Assembly (NCBI RefSeq): GCF_030269925.1 | Contig: NC_085107.1 | Location: 10,230,001 to 10,294,000, forward strand | Direction of reading: 5' to 3' | Length of the DNA stretch: 64,000 nucleotides | DNA from: Bombyx mori | Lineage: Eukaryota > Arthropoda > Insecta > Lepidoptera > Bombycidae | The notes under the pieces: model-generated | The model's database searches: none | Told to the model about the DNA's origin: nothing | Seen by the model: the letters and a program-made list of their open reading frames with translations, nothing else | Position numbers and translations under genes: made by a program | Shown here: positions 48,001-54,900 of the stretch, piece after piece | Layout: the number at the start of each line of letters is the position of its first letter | Numbering within the stretch: the first letter of the stretch is position 1

Positions 48001-51000
48001 GTCCACTCCTTCCCCTTAATTATCAGGGTGACTGTGAGCTCAACTGTAATTTTTTTTTTTTTTTTTATCATTGGAGGATTATTGGTGACCTAGAGGCCTT
48101 TCCAGTTTCACCAAGACAGGTGGGCGAGCAAAGGCTCAGCCAGGATGAGTGAGATTAACTAACAGCCGCCCGAGCACCTCCGAAGGAGACCTAGCAACTC
48201 AAGAGCAGCTGTTTCGCGAATGAATCTGCCACCGGATCGGAATCGCGACCCACTGAGAAGATCCATGATACATGCGTGCCCTTTATCGATTTCGATGAGT
48301 ACAGTTAACGGGATCTCTAAGCCTGCTCTTAGCGTTAGAGCTGAAGGCGTCTAATGCAAGAGTTATTGGATCTGAATCCGTAAGGACGTGTCTAGGGCAT
48401 CGACGGTGACTGGCTCCTGCATGATCAGGATTGGGGGAGTAGTCAGCGGCGGCTATGATAAGGTGATTATCATGACGTATAGCCTTATCGAAGCAACGTT
48501 CTGACGTTGACTCCATGTGTTTTCGGATCGATTCGAGGCCCAGATCGTCGTGTAAGTCAACGTTCCGCACGAACCACGGAGCTCCGACAGCTAACCTGCA
48601 AAATAAAACGATCCTGGGGCATATGCTTTTTCAGCCTAGGCTTCAGTCTATGAATAAAGCCACGCAAAAAAAAACGAAACGCGCATTTTGTTTTCAAATT
48701 TATATGTGGTAGGAGTAAGGCGAGTTGTGGGTACGATGTGGTGTAGATTTTTAAGCCTGCTCTGCCTTTTCTACCGAAGAATAGAGATCACGCATATCTG
48801 ATTGAAAAATATGCATAGTCGTTTTTAATTTGAAATATTTATTGCCCTTGTAGGCAGACGAGCATACGGCCCACCTGATGGTGAGTGGTTACCGTCGTCC
48901 ATGGACTTCAGCAATGCCAGAGGCAGAGCCAAGCCGCTGCCTACCTTTTATACTCTCCACAAGCCTCGTTTGAAGAAGGACATGTCATAGCGCTCGGGAA
49001 ACACCGTGGAGGGGAGCTCACTCCATAGCCGGATGGTACGTGGCAAAAAAGACCTCTGGAATCGTACTGTCGATGAACGCAGCGGTTCCAGATAATATTG
49101 ATGAACTCTGCTCCGATGGCGGAAGTTGCGGTGATAAAAAGGAGGAATATTTCATGTTTAAATAAGACAAAATTCATGTTGTGGGCAATCCCTTAACATT
49201 AATTGAGCCTTAAGCTCGTATGCCTAGATGGCATTGTTTTACTAATATAATATAATTTTTATGTTAATGTTACTATACTTACTAACAGCTACACTGGGCA
49301 TTCATCAGTGGCGCAGTGCAATTTTTCCTCTACGAAGAATATTTGAGTTAATGCCAAGACTAGTAAGATTTTATTATTTAGGAAATGTGGACGAAACGGA
49401 TCTTCACAAAACTCTGAATTTATTAGCTTGCGGAGTCTGCACCAGTTAGTATTTTGTATTTATAACATACCCACTTTTTAATTGTGTAACACGTATCCAC
49501 ATTATGATTTCATAATCCCTTATTGTAACTAAGGGTATAGTAACCGGCAAACTTCTTGAGCAAATGACCTTGACTGCGCAGAACCGAATTTTAGATCACT
49601 TTGGTGGCGAGGGTGAGGCGCGACGGCAGGGGAAATCGTATCGAGCGCGTTATTGGTAGATCAGTCGAACCTTGCGTCCCGCACCGCGCCCTCATTCCGC
49701 TTGCTCCCAAAAGTACGCTTGCGTACAGTGAAAAGTCTATCGTTATTAATCGTTAAGTTATTTGTTATAATTGCTTGTTGACTTTGTTGCCATTGCTATT
49801 TGTTGAGTGTTTGTTGATTTTTTATAAAAAATACACTATGCCGCGACAAACTGGTGTAGTATTCAAAAGTAGAAAAATTGTGTACGACGTATATTGCTTC
49901 ATTATAAAACAGGGGAAGAATGATATGGAAAAAGTAAAACAGACTTCGGAAGCAACAAAAACATCCGTGAGTACTGTTAGGTGCATTATTAACGAAGCTA
50001 AAGGCTCTGGCTTGCTCGCCGTGTTTCGGACTCCGGGTAAGAAAAGATCAGGGAAGAAGAAAGTTACCGGAATGGATAGTTTCGTTCAATCTGTAATAAA
50101 AAGATGTAATCATAATAACTACCAAGCAGCGAAACTCCGTACCATAGAAAGGCTTCGAAAAATTTAAAGAGATATAAATTTTAATGGCTCGGTATGAAGT
50201 TTACTACGAATGATGAAAGAGCTAGGCTTCCGATGGAAAAAAAACAGAAAATAATCGGAAGCTGGTAATTGAAAAAAGTTACATTCGATTACTACGAATC
50301 GAATATCTTCAAAAAATAATTAATTACAGAAAAAAAAAATAGACCGAACCGACCGAGTTCTAAACTACACCGATGATCCCTATGTCGACTCATCACGATG
50401 ATAGCAACTTGGGTGATAAAAACAGTGATGATGATGCTCAAGATTATGATAACGAAAAAAAAAAATTACAAATACCAGCTTCGCTTCAACTGAACCAAGA
50501 CCTGGCAACAGCTCTAGTTTTGAATTAATAGAAGGAATATCTATTTTACCCCAATATTAAATTATTACAATTATTAACCTATTTTTTTTGTTGATGTTCT
50601 CATAAATATATAAATAAATACATATGTTGATTTTAATAATTTAATTGCATTATGACGCAGAGTAAATAATGTTTTTGCACGTGAGTGTACCATGCGCAAA
50701 CTTACCCCCACTACGTCAACAAATGCTCAAGAAGTTTGCCGGCTATTATAATGTAATGGTGAAGATAATGAAGTCTGTGAAGTCATACTTGAGTAATAAA
50801 ATATTTTATTTATAGAGGAACAGATTTTCTCTTTAAAACGTTTTAGAATGTTTAACGCTTTCTGCTAATAATTTATACATTAACCCCTATCACTGTCAAT
50901 GTGATTTGGAACATTCTTGTGTTGTCTGAATTGCTATTTAAAAATTAATTGAAATTTAAATAACTAATGCTGGCGCTTTTGGCTACTGGCTAAATGTTGA

Positions 51001-51668
51001 GTTTTTAAAGTTAAAATTAAATCGTTAAATAGCTCGAAGTCGAAACGACTGTAGTCTTTCTGTCGTTCTGTCTTCTTTTATCTTAATATCAATTGAAAAA
51101 AACAATCTAGGAACATAACCAATTCTACGTTTTACCATGTCCAAGTTTGGCGAGCACGACAGCTGCCCCAGTAGAATTCAGTTCCAAAACGTGCGCAAAT
51201 AAAAAACTCAATCACAACACTCAATTTATTACCGTCGTGAACTCCTAATCTCTTTTTCGATTTTCGCGAATAGACCTTACTGTACTTTTTATTGTACCTA
51301 CGTAAATTAGGTTAGGCCACCAGATGTTAAATGGTGCATGCAAAGCAAATCGCATAACCACGCTTTTGTCTTTCGTAAAATGACAAAATGCCACCGCACC
51401 CTACACTAAACATTTCTGAATAAATAAATAAAAATGATAGGTATGTATTATTTAAACTTTTTAAATAGCCTGTCTTGAAAGTGACAACAAAGCGATTAAT
51501 AAAGATACTATTTGCTTTACAGAATTAAAAAAAATATCTATTCAAATACAACACGAACAATCTATGACAGATCACTGGAATAAAATGGTTTTAAAGGTTA
51601 TCGAAGATTACTCTGAAATTATGCGACTTAATGGCATTGATTTTTGTATGCAAATATACAAACATTAA
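33003..51668 (+). CDS. FBXO39-like leucine-rich F-box-type protein (5' end unresolved)
   Basis: Eight exons with consistent phases: 33003-33216, 33727-33848, 34453-34631, 39340-39512, 40618-40750, 41611-41775, 49289-49444, 51523-51668 (TAA). They encode 428 residues; vertebrate FBXO39 has about 440. Aligned by eye with my recollection of FBXO39, the order and spacing fit throughout: SLEVTLKKMVSTKAQMNRL, then LRCKRLEGVRLVQQL, LGVMKELRMLALEYSHIADG, LYLFMAFDRIWDNDNVRRFL and LVRFYYLGNVDETDLHKTL, with the C-terminal helix IEDYSEIMRLNGIDF. The fit at LFMAF|DRIW across the 40750/41611 junction supports the weak GTTTGA donor there. F-box/LRR proteins act as SCF ubiquitin-ligase substrate adaptors. 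I do not see the F-box itself, so the first exon(s) are missing from this model. Introns of 4.7 and 7.5 kb are full of mobile elements. Confidence 0.65.
33262..33509 (-). mobile_element. SINE copy 7
   Basis: Minus-sense copy about 45 bp downstream of the 33216 splice donor. A block of about 25 bp (TAATGTAAATTGAGAATAAT) is present on both sides of the insertion. Confidence 0.85.
34030..34200 (-). repeat. Decayed SINE
   Basis: GGTTACTGCAGTCCATAGAC, ACAACGTAAAATGCC and GGCAGGGTAGTGACAG follow the order of the common SINE in reverse sense with many differences. Confidence 0.5.
34285..34400 (+). repeat. RTE-like LINE tail fragment
   Basis: CAATCATCAGCCTTTATCTG, CCCACTGCTGGACATGGCC and GAATGCGGTCCTCCGCCTTC form a widespread moth repeat, commonly found at ends of RTE-like elements. 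It lies about 50 bp before the exon at 34453. Confidence 0.6.
35260..35647. mobile_element. 388-bp solo LTR
   Basis: Starts TGTTACGGGC and ends GGCGTAACA, so it has TG..CA ends inside a perfect 7-bp inverted repeat (TGTTACG/CGTAACA). A 4-bp direct repeat GTAT flanks it at 35256-35259 and 35648-35651. No gag/pol and no second LTR are nearby, so this is the product of LTR-LTR recombination. The 4-bp duplication suggests a Gypsy-type element, but the family is not identified. Confidence 0.8.
36670..36846 (+). CDS. Small hydrophobic ORF (58 aa) upstream of the nested gene
   Basis: ATG at 36670 opens a 58-codon frame. Residues 14-40 (CFLLPCAAFLGMLGMYIGNF core) make one clear membrane-spanning helix, followed by YYHQLVYTKMNS. 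It lies 69 nt upstream of, and in the same frame as, the nested gene's ATG at 36916. It could be an independent micropeptide in the same transcript. It could also be the first exon of that gene: GTTG|GTGCTT at 36829/36830 and GGGAG|CATC at 36922/36923 define a 93-bp intron in correct phase. I do not recognise the protein. Confidence 0.4.
   Translation: MFNCAPMFMLCPSIKLFCFLLPCAAFLGMLGMYIGNFFSYYHQLVYTKMNSLVGASNL
36916..38078 (+). CDS. Unrecognised two-exon gene nested in the FBXO39-like gene's intron
   Basis: Exons 36916-37253 and 37718-38078, joined AG|A in phase, give 232 aa ending in TAG. If the upstream hydrophobic ORF is spliced on, the protein is 283 aa with an N-terminal membrane anchor. 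The product is charged and mostly helical by eye: DIIEQFSKMMTDEEKSKIAK, an acidic NEDEDKVESVDETYEN stretch, then ELKRHLDKATDLIAPL and VEYVRLVDTVEEAKKTLFNF. No catalytic motif, zinc site or known domain is visible. An AATAAA follows at about 38113. The 464-bp intron contains a SINE. It lies on the same strand as the host gene, between host exons 34631 and 39340, so it needs its own promoter or is an alternative product. Codon use and length argue for a real gene; function unknown. Confidence 0.6.
37434..37643 (+). mobile_element. SINE copy 8 (5'-truncated)
   Basis: Starts inside the family consensus at GAGTCCGCGTGGG and ends with a nine-A tail, within the intron of the nested gene. The 3' end is rearranged (CAGGTGGAGCCCCAACTAAG). 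Confidence 0.8.
38079..39339. other. Intron sequence, no further gene seen
   Basis: Between the nested gene's stop and host exon 39340. AT-rich; holds the nested gene's AATAAA near 38113 and no frame or repeat I can name. Confidence 0.4.
39563..40233 (-). mobile_element. 671-bp pogo/Tigger-like DNA element (deletion derivative)
   Basis: Terminal inverted repeats start CAGTCAAACCTGGATAAGCG (left) and CAGTCAAACCTGGGTAAGTG (right, reverse complement), flanked by TA at 39561-39562 and 40234-40235. CAGTCAAACC ends with TA targets are typical of pogo/Tigger elements. On the minus strand an ATG at 39751 opens MSKRKIKVLSLSDKPKIVN.., like the CENP-B/psq-type DNA-binding start of such transposases, and stops after 34 codons at 39647. 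The rest of the transposase is gone. Subterminal copies of CTCGCTTATAGAGGTTT-like units fill both ends. Confidence 0.75.
39647..39751 (-). pseudogene. Relic transposase N-terminus of the pogo-like element
   Basis: Thirty-four codons, MSKRKIKVLSLSDKPKIVNT continuing to a TAG. The basic start followed by an LSLSDK..IVN..E helix resembles the first helix-turn-helix of CENP-B/pogo transposases. No DDE core remains. Confidence 0.5.
40797..41540 (-). repeat. Family A repeat (minus), split by a SINE
   Basis: The left part, 40797-40977, and the right part, about 41226-41540, together reproduce in reverse the repeat at 1187-1507, including TTTCGCGCGGACGAAGTCGC-like and GCGAGCAAAAGCTAG ends. The right part carries an extra insert around 41260-41395. 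Confidence 0.7.
40978..41225 (+). mobile_element. SINE copy 9, nested in the family A repeat
   Basis: Full-length plus-sense copy that interrupts an older repeat, giving a relative age order: family A first, SINE later. Confidence 0.85.
42053..42092 (+). promoter_or_regulatory. Internal Inr + DPE promoter of the LINE
   Basis: TCATTC at 42057-42062 fits the insect initiator TCAKTY with +1 at 42059. GGACGTG at 42086-42092 fits the downstream promoter element RGWCGTG and lies exactly at +28. Jockey, Doc and I elements use this TATA-less arrangement. It places the transcription start at the element's own 5' end. Confidence 0.75.
42111..42312 (+). repeat. Two-tier tandem repeats in the LINE 5' UTR
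   Basis: Four consecutive 15-bp units at 42111-42170 (GCCCGGCCTTTGTTC, GCCCGGCTTTTGTTA, GCCCGGCCATTGTTC, GCGCGGCCTGTGTTC) run into two 75-bp units at 42163-42237 and 42238-42312. The 75-bp units share GTGTTCGTGGTACATCTGCC, TTCCTGGAAG and TTTTGTTATTTC. Confidence 0.85.
42462..44084 (+). CDS. LINE ORF1, gag-like RNA-binding protein (540 aa)
   Basis: ATG at 42462 (MDAVFAEFLRLRYPKL..) is preferred; the frame is open further upstream but without an ATG. The N-terminal 200 residues are alanine/proline/serine-rich. The centre (WERVSLALKAKNINFTNARN) resembles the RNA-binding and packaging domain of jockey gag proteins. Three zinc knuckles follow: CHNCQLYGHSSRNC, CVKCLGDHATALC and CVLCRTQGHPANYRGC. 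The family coats element RNA and carries it to the nucleus. The stop TAA lies three bases before the ORF2 ATG, suggesting coupled reinitiation. Codon use is much more GC-rich than in the host genes. Confidence 0.9.
   Translation: MDAVFAEFLRLRYPKLTSEFQAFKADHTASPLVDSTELAAPASPVPACKASASSTAASVVPAVPASPILASKTAASSAVVTVPAARSSAASVAPSKTPTRRSPAPASSSSDSDSEMEVDLAPASSTDGFTLVQKGKKRAAESRAPAAAKISKAANASRPRPQTPVAPPARATPSPRPVAQNKAQTPPPVILQEKAAWERVSLALKAKNINFTNARNLANGIQIKVRTSDDHRALSSYLRKERISFHTYTLQEERELRAVIRGIPKELDAELVKADLLEQGLPVNSVHRMHTGRGREPYNMVLVALQPTPEGKQIFNIRTVCSLSGIAVETPHKKGTPSQCHNCQLYGHSSRNCHARPRCVKCLGDHATALCTRDQKTATEPPSCVLCRTQGHPANYRGCPRAPKINRRVARQNRLRASGPDIKASAPSVSQAKPAFVPAPVPSVSAWAKPLPYMNTATTPSSAIRPAPATRPSPATCPPTAFDNLALAIDFFQSINFERVNALGDAIRSASTAQHFIAVVQEYADVYASLNTYVLPSLRR
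44088..46964 (+). CDS. LINE ORF2, endonuclease-reverse transcriptase (958 aa)
   Basis: The apurinic-type endonuclease occupies about residues 10-235: LVQETLL (catalytic Glu), GDLNCKHIRWNS and SDHRPVVMKL (catalytic Asp-His). Reverse transcriptase is about 440-760: APGSDGISNRVIKLLP, YRPISLL, PLYTGALFFDVAKAFDKVWH, VPQGSVLSPLLFSLFVNDIP and the catalytic FADDTTVYY, then KYLGVTLDASM. The C-terminus is a basic histidine/arginine-rich tail without an RNase H domain, as in jockey-clade elements. All key residues are present and the frame is uninterrupted, so the enzyme could be active in target-primed reverse transcription. Starts TAATCAATG, immediately after ORF1. Confidence 0.93.
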   Translation: MAYISRIKPLSVTIGFFNAYGLANQRDQVSDFLRDHQIDIFLVQETLLKPARRDPKIANYNMVRNDRLSARGGGTVIYYRRALHCVPLDPPALANIEASVCRISLTGHAPIVIASVYLPPDKIVLSSDIEALLGMGSSVILAGDLNCKHIRWNSHTTTPNGRRLDALVDNLAFDIVAPLIPTHYPLNIAHRPDILDIALLKNVTLRLHSIEVVSELDSDHRPVVMKLGRAPDSVPVTRTVVDWHTLGISLAESDPPSLPFSPDSTPSPQDTAEAIDILTSHITSILDRSSKQVVAEDFLHRFKLSDDIRELLRAKNASIRAYDRYPTAENRIRMRALQRDVKSRIAEVRDARWSDFLEGLAPSQRSYYRLARTLKSDTVVTMPPLVGPSGRLTAFDDDEKAELLADTLQTQCTPSTQSVDPVHVELVDSEVERRASLPPSDVLPPVTPMEVKDLIKDLRPRKAPGSDGISNRVIKLLPVQLIVMLASIFNAAMANCIFPAVWKEADVIGIHKPGKPKNHPTSYRPISLLMSLGKLYERLLYKRLRDFVSSKGILIDEQFGFRTNHSCVQQVHRLTEHILVGLNRPKPLYTGALFFDVAKAFDKVWHNGLIFKLFNMGVPDSLVLIIRDFLSNRSFRYRVEGTRSSLRPLTAGVPQGSVLSPLLFSLFVNDIPRSPPTHLALFADDTTVYYSSRNKSLIAKKLQSAALALGQWFRKWRIDINPAKSTAVLFQRGSSTRISSRIRRRNLTPPITLFSQSIPWARKVKYLGVTLDASMTFRPHIKSVRDRAAFILGRLYPMICKRSKMSLRNKVTLYKTCIRPVMTYASVVFAHAARTHIDTLQSLQSRFCRLAVGAPWFVRNIDLHDDLGLESIQKYMKSASERYFDKAMRHDNRLIVAAADYSPNPDHAGASHRRRPRHVLTDPSDPITFALDAFSSRSRLRDLGNRTRRTRQRVRRAT
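47221..48045. other. Intron between LINE copies, no gene seen
   Basis: AT-rich. A decayed SINE tail is visible near 47925-47990 (ACCGCTTAATACCAAATGAG). Nothing else could be supported. Confidence 0.4.
48050..48605 (-). mobile_element. 5'-truncated jockey-clade LINE copy (minus)
   Basis: A poly-T run at about 48049-48066 is the tail of a minus-strand copy of the same family as 42058-47210. It keeps the 3' UTR and the last 95 codons or so of ORF2 (NVDLHDDLGLESIRKHMEST, AAADYSPNPDHAGASHRR) with scattered substitutions and a small deletion at 48265-48285. Its 5' break is near 48603. The intact copy lies 840 bp away in the opposite orientation. Confidence 0.85.
48838..49155 (-). repeat. Dispersed lepidopteran repeat
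   Basis: GGCAGACGAGCATACGGCCC, CACCTGATGGTGAGTGGTTA, GACTTCAGCAATGCCAGAGG and CGTGGAGGGGAGCTCACTCC occur in this order in a very common moth repeat, in this orientation the reverse of its usual sense. Its superfamily is unknown to me. Confidence 0.65.
49538..50748 (+). mobile_element. 1.2-kb Tc1/mariner-superfamily element (non-autonomous)
   Basis: Terminal inverted repeats of about 26 bp share CCGGCAAACTTCTTGAGCA (left at 49544, right reverse complement ending at 50743) and are bounded by TA at both ends. The interior holds a transposase N-terminal remnant at 49838-50167 and then stop-riddled sequence. Inserted in the last intron of the FBXO39-like gene. Confidence 0.8.
49838..50167 (+). 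pseudogene. Relic transposase N-terminus (Tc1-like element)
   Basis: ATG at 49838 opens MPRQTGVVFKSRKIVYDVYC.. for 109 codons. It has a helix-turn-helix-like SEATKTSVSTVRCIINEAKG and a basic GKKRSGKKK linker, a layout seen at the start of insect DD-E transposases of this superfamily. After the stop, ELGFRWKK-like traces appear in another frame. The catalytic aspartates are not found in the element, so it is a deletion derivative. Confidence 0.6.
50750..51522. other. Last intron of the FBXO39-like gene, remainder
   Basis: AT-rich; no repeat or frame that I can name before the acceptor at 51521-51522. Confidence 0.4.
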
Positions 51669-51754
51669 AGTATTTAAGCGAGTCATTAATCTTTTATTTG
51701 GATTTAAATTAATAATATTTTTTTAGTGTCCGGTCGACACTCCTTTTTTATGAA

Positions 51755-51895
51755 TGAGGGATAACCTACTGGTGGCCCAGAGGTCATCCGGTTTTACCAG
51801 GACAGATGGTCGAGCAAGGGCTCATCAGCCAGGAGGGGTGAGATTTGCTAACAGCTACCTGAGCACCTCCAATGCAGACCTAAAAAGGCCGACCG
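51755..51895 (-). repeat. Jockey-clade LINE 3' end fragment (minus)
   Basis: ACTGGTGGCCCAGAGGTCAT, GGTTTTACCAGGACAGATGG, AGGAGGGGTGAGATTTGCTA and ACCTGAGCACCTCC match the terminal 3' UTR of the intact LINE in reverse sense. Begins about 85 bp after the FBXO39-like stop codon. Confidence 0.75.
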
Positions 51896-51936
51896 AAAAA
51901 GTGATGGGGCGAATGGCGGAGGTGTTTACGAGGGCT

Positions 51937-53211
51937 GCACTAAAAGTATCGGGAATGAAATATTTCCACAGTTCCTGTCATATTAAAATCTTTTTAATTG
52001 AAAACTCCTTGGTTTTAAAAATCGAATACCATTTATTTATTTAAAAAAAGATTCTCGGTCTTGTCACGAGGTTTTGTCAAACTTGTTTAGTCGTTGAGAA
52101 AATGGAATTGACTCGAGAAAATTCAAGAGCGATGATTTATTATGACTTTCGAAGTGGTTTAACACAAAAACAGTGTGTTGACCGGATGATTTCTGCATTT
52201 GGTGATGAAACCCCATCCAAAACCACAATTTATCGCTGGTTTGCTGAGTCTCAACGTGGACGTGTCAAGCTTAGTGATGATCCCCGTCAAGGTCGTCCAA
52301 AAACTGCAGTCACCCAAGAAAACGTTGATGCTGTGCGTAAGCTGATTGAAGAAGATCGACATGTGACATACCGCGAAATTCAGGCAACTTTAGACATTGG
52401 CATGAGTCAAATACAAATAATCTTGCATGAACAATTAGGTGTAAAAAAGTTGTTTTCCCGATGAATACCGCATTCGCTCTGTGAAGAGCAAAAAGCGGCT
52501 CGCGTTACTTGGTGCGTCAGAACTCTCGAAAGATTCCACGCAGGATCCTAAAATGCTGTATACAACATTGTATCAGGTGACGAATCCTGGATATACGCGT
52601 ACGAACCCGAAACAAAAAACCAGTCACGAGTTTGGGTGTTCGAAAATGAGTTAAAGCCAACAAAAATTGTTCGTTCACGGCGTGTTGCAAAAAAAATGGT
52701 GGCCACGTTTGTCTCCAAACCGGCCATGTTACGACTATTCCTCTTGAGGACAAAGAACGGTTAATGCAGAATGGTATGCTAGCATTTGTTTGCCACAGGT
52801 CGTTTCTGAACTCCGTAAAGAGAACTGCAACCGCCGCATCATCCTCGCATCACGACAATGCGAGTTCTCACACCGCGCACAGAACCAAAAGAGTTTTTAG
52901 AGCAAGAAAACATAGAATTATTAGACCATCCGCCGTACAGCCCCGACCTAAGCCCTAATGATTTCTATACTTTCCCTAAAATAAAGAATAAATTGCGTGG
53001 ATAGAGATTTTCATCACCTGAAGAAGCTGTGGACGCCTACAAAACGGCCATTTTGGAGACCCCAACTTCCGAATGGAATGGTTGCTTCAATGATTGGTTC
53101 CATCGTATGGAAAAATGTGTCAAATTTCGCGGAGAATACTTCGAAAAGCAATAAATACATTTTTAAATAGTAATGTTGTGTCACTTCGTTAATTCCCGAA
53201 ATTTTCAGTGC
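51937..53211 (+). mobile_element. Degenerate mariner element (about 1.28 kb)
   Basis: Inverted ends GCACTAAAAGTATCGGGAAT (left) and GCACTGAAAATTTCGGGAAT (right, reverse complement) bound a mariner-sized element. The expected TA target duplication is not evident, so the extreme bases may have drifted. Contains a dead transposase gene. Confidence 0.85.
52102..53154 (+). pseudogene. Dead mariner transposase
   Basis: The N-terminal 120 codons are open (MELTRENSRAMIYYDFRSGL, then TTIYRWFAESQRGRVKLSDD). A TGA at 52462 replaces a residue in the conserved ..FSRWIPH.. stretch, a second stop follows near 52548, and a frameshift falls near 52690. Downstream pieces still show GDESWIYAYEPETKNQS (first catalytic Asp), HHDNASSHTA (second) and YSPDLSPNDF (third), the DD34D pattern of mariner, in different frames. 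A full mariner transposase is about 345 residues; this one cannot be made. Confidence 0.9.
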
Positions 53212-53214
53212 CGC

Positions 53215-53470
53215 CTAGGTACGCGCCTATTTGGGAGTGAGCTTCTTGAAGTGGTATTCGGAGGGCGACCCCTTTTGGAGAGCACCGCTGTGCTTTTCTT
53301 GGAGTTGATGTCGATGCGGCCCTTCCGGAACCACTGTCTCATGGTGGTGACTGCGGTCTGGAGTTGCCGATGCAAAACGACTTCTTCCTACACGAGTAGT
53401 AGATAGCCGTGTCATCGGCGAAAAGCGCTAGATAGGTCTCAGGAGACCAGGGTATATAATTGATATATGA
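53215..53470 (-). pseudogene. LINE reverse-transcriptase fragment (minus)
   Basis: The minus strand near 53395-53440 reads ALFADDTAIYY, the catalytic block of jockey-like reverse transcriptases, followed by about 60 codons of flanking sequence with stops and frame shifts. Confidence 0.65.
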
Positions 53471-53899
53471 ACTAAACAGTAATGGGGAAAGCGTGGAGGC
53501 TTGCGATATCGAAACGAGCTGTTCGACAAGTATTCTTGTATGATGAACCCAAGTCTGTCACTCCCAAGTTATAGTTTGTAAATCAAACCGTCGTGCCAGC
53601 TTTGGTCGAACGCCTAGTTAACAATACTTAGTGCAATAACTACGTAGAATATGTACCGCTAATTGCAGTCAGTTGACAGCGTAGCAGCAATTAATTATGT
53701 TCGACTAATCTCGCGATAACCTCCATACATTCCAAGGCGATCGAGCGAAATATTGACATTCAGTTCCTTACATATTTTGAAGTTCGTCGGCTGATCAGTT
53801 ACCGGCAGTTGGATTTCCATCACGGTTGCTTGACTGGCGATCTTCTTGTATACCTCACCTATCGTTAGGCTGAAGGCTCGGAGAGCAAGGACGAGACTC

Positions 53900-54000
53900 T
53901 TACCTAATGTTAAAAATTGTTCCACAAGGTTCGGTGCTCTCGCCCACGCTTTTCATCCTGTATATCAATAACTTGCCTTTTCTTCCCTAACTATTCCCTG
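53900..54000 (+). pseudogene. LINE reverse-transcriptase fragment (plus)
   Basis: The plus strand reads IVPQGSVLSPTLFILYINNL, the motif that precedes the catalytic FADD block. It is in the opposite orientation to the neighbouring fragments, so the region is a rearranged mosaic. Confidence 0.7.
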
Positions 54001-54029
54001 GTAGCGCTAACACCATCCCAGCAAGACCA

Positions 54030-54410
54030 GTCATTCGCAGAATTTACCACCGGATCGGAGTGGCGACCTACAGAGAACTGGCGAAAAACTCAGTGGACTG
54101 TATATGGGTTCCTAGTTCACTCGTCGAACCGACAAAAAGCACCGAAACTCGATCCCAGGAATCTGACATGCTTTGGACGACGACGGGTTTGCGTTGCCAA
54201 GTCACCTGGGTCAGATATGTAATTAGTGTCGACCCTGATAAGAGGGTTATCGTGTCGTACCGTTTTGTTGAAATAGTGTTCTGACGCAATCTTAAACTTG
54301 CATATTGATTCTAAATTTAGATCTTCGTGAAGGTCAACATTCCTCACGTACAACGGTACTCCAACGACTATCCTGCAGAAACAGAATTGGATAATCTGGG
54401 GAGAATTATG
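54030..54410 (-). pseudogene. Decayed jockey-clade LINE 3' fragment (minus)
   Basis: The minus strand at 54117-54353 reads VRNVDLHEDLNLESICKFKI.., a diverged relative of the ORF2 C-terminus of the intact LINE, followed by its 3' UTR motif (CCACCGGATCGGAGTGGCGA on the plus strand). Confidence 0.75.
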
Positions 54411-54574
54411 AACACTACACTTGCATAGGTTAAAACGGAACGTATAGGTTTTGATATGCTATTTCTTCATGGCATGCATTGCTAAGCGGATGACAGCACA
54501 GCTGATGTGCGATATTTCGGCCATCTTTTTTTTTTTTCCTACCTAAGCTGATAGCCTTGATAGGCTATTTCAGC

Positions 54575-54900
54575 GTAACCGTGGCTAGTAGGTGAGCTCA
54601 CGGGGCTCATCGGAAACGCGACCCACTGAGAAGATCCGGCGAGAAACTCAGTGGGCTGTGTCTGAGAGTTAATTTACTCGTCGAGCCCTTCGTCGCAAGC
54701 GACGGGTTCGACGGGAACGGTGACCGATGCTTGAAGTACCTAGAAGCACCGTTAGTGGATCGGGAGGATCCGAGATGACGTGTTTTGGGCGACGTCGACT
54801 GCTTTCCATTCTATCCGCAGGATCGGGAATGTAGTTACCGGCGGCCACGATGAGAGGGTTCTCGTGTCGTGCCGCTTTATCGAAGTGGTTCGGCCATCAG
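54575..54900 (-). repeat. Jockey-clade LINE 3' fragment (minus)
   Basis: GTAGGTGAGCTCACGGGGCT, GAAGATCCGGCGAGAAACTC and GGTGACCGATGCTTGAAGTA match the fragment at 29515-29800 closely. Confidence 0.75.
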
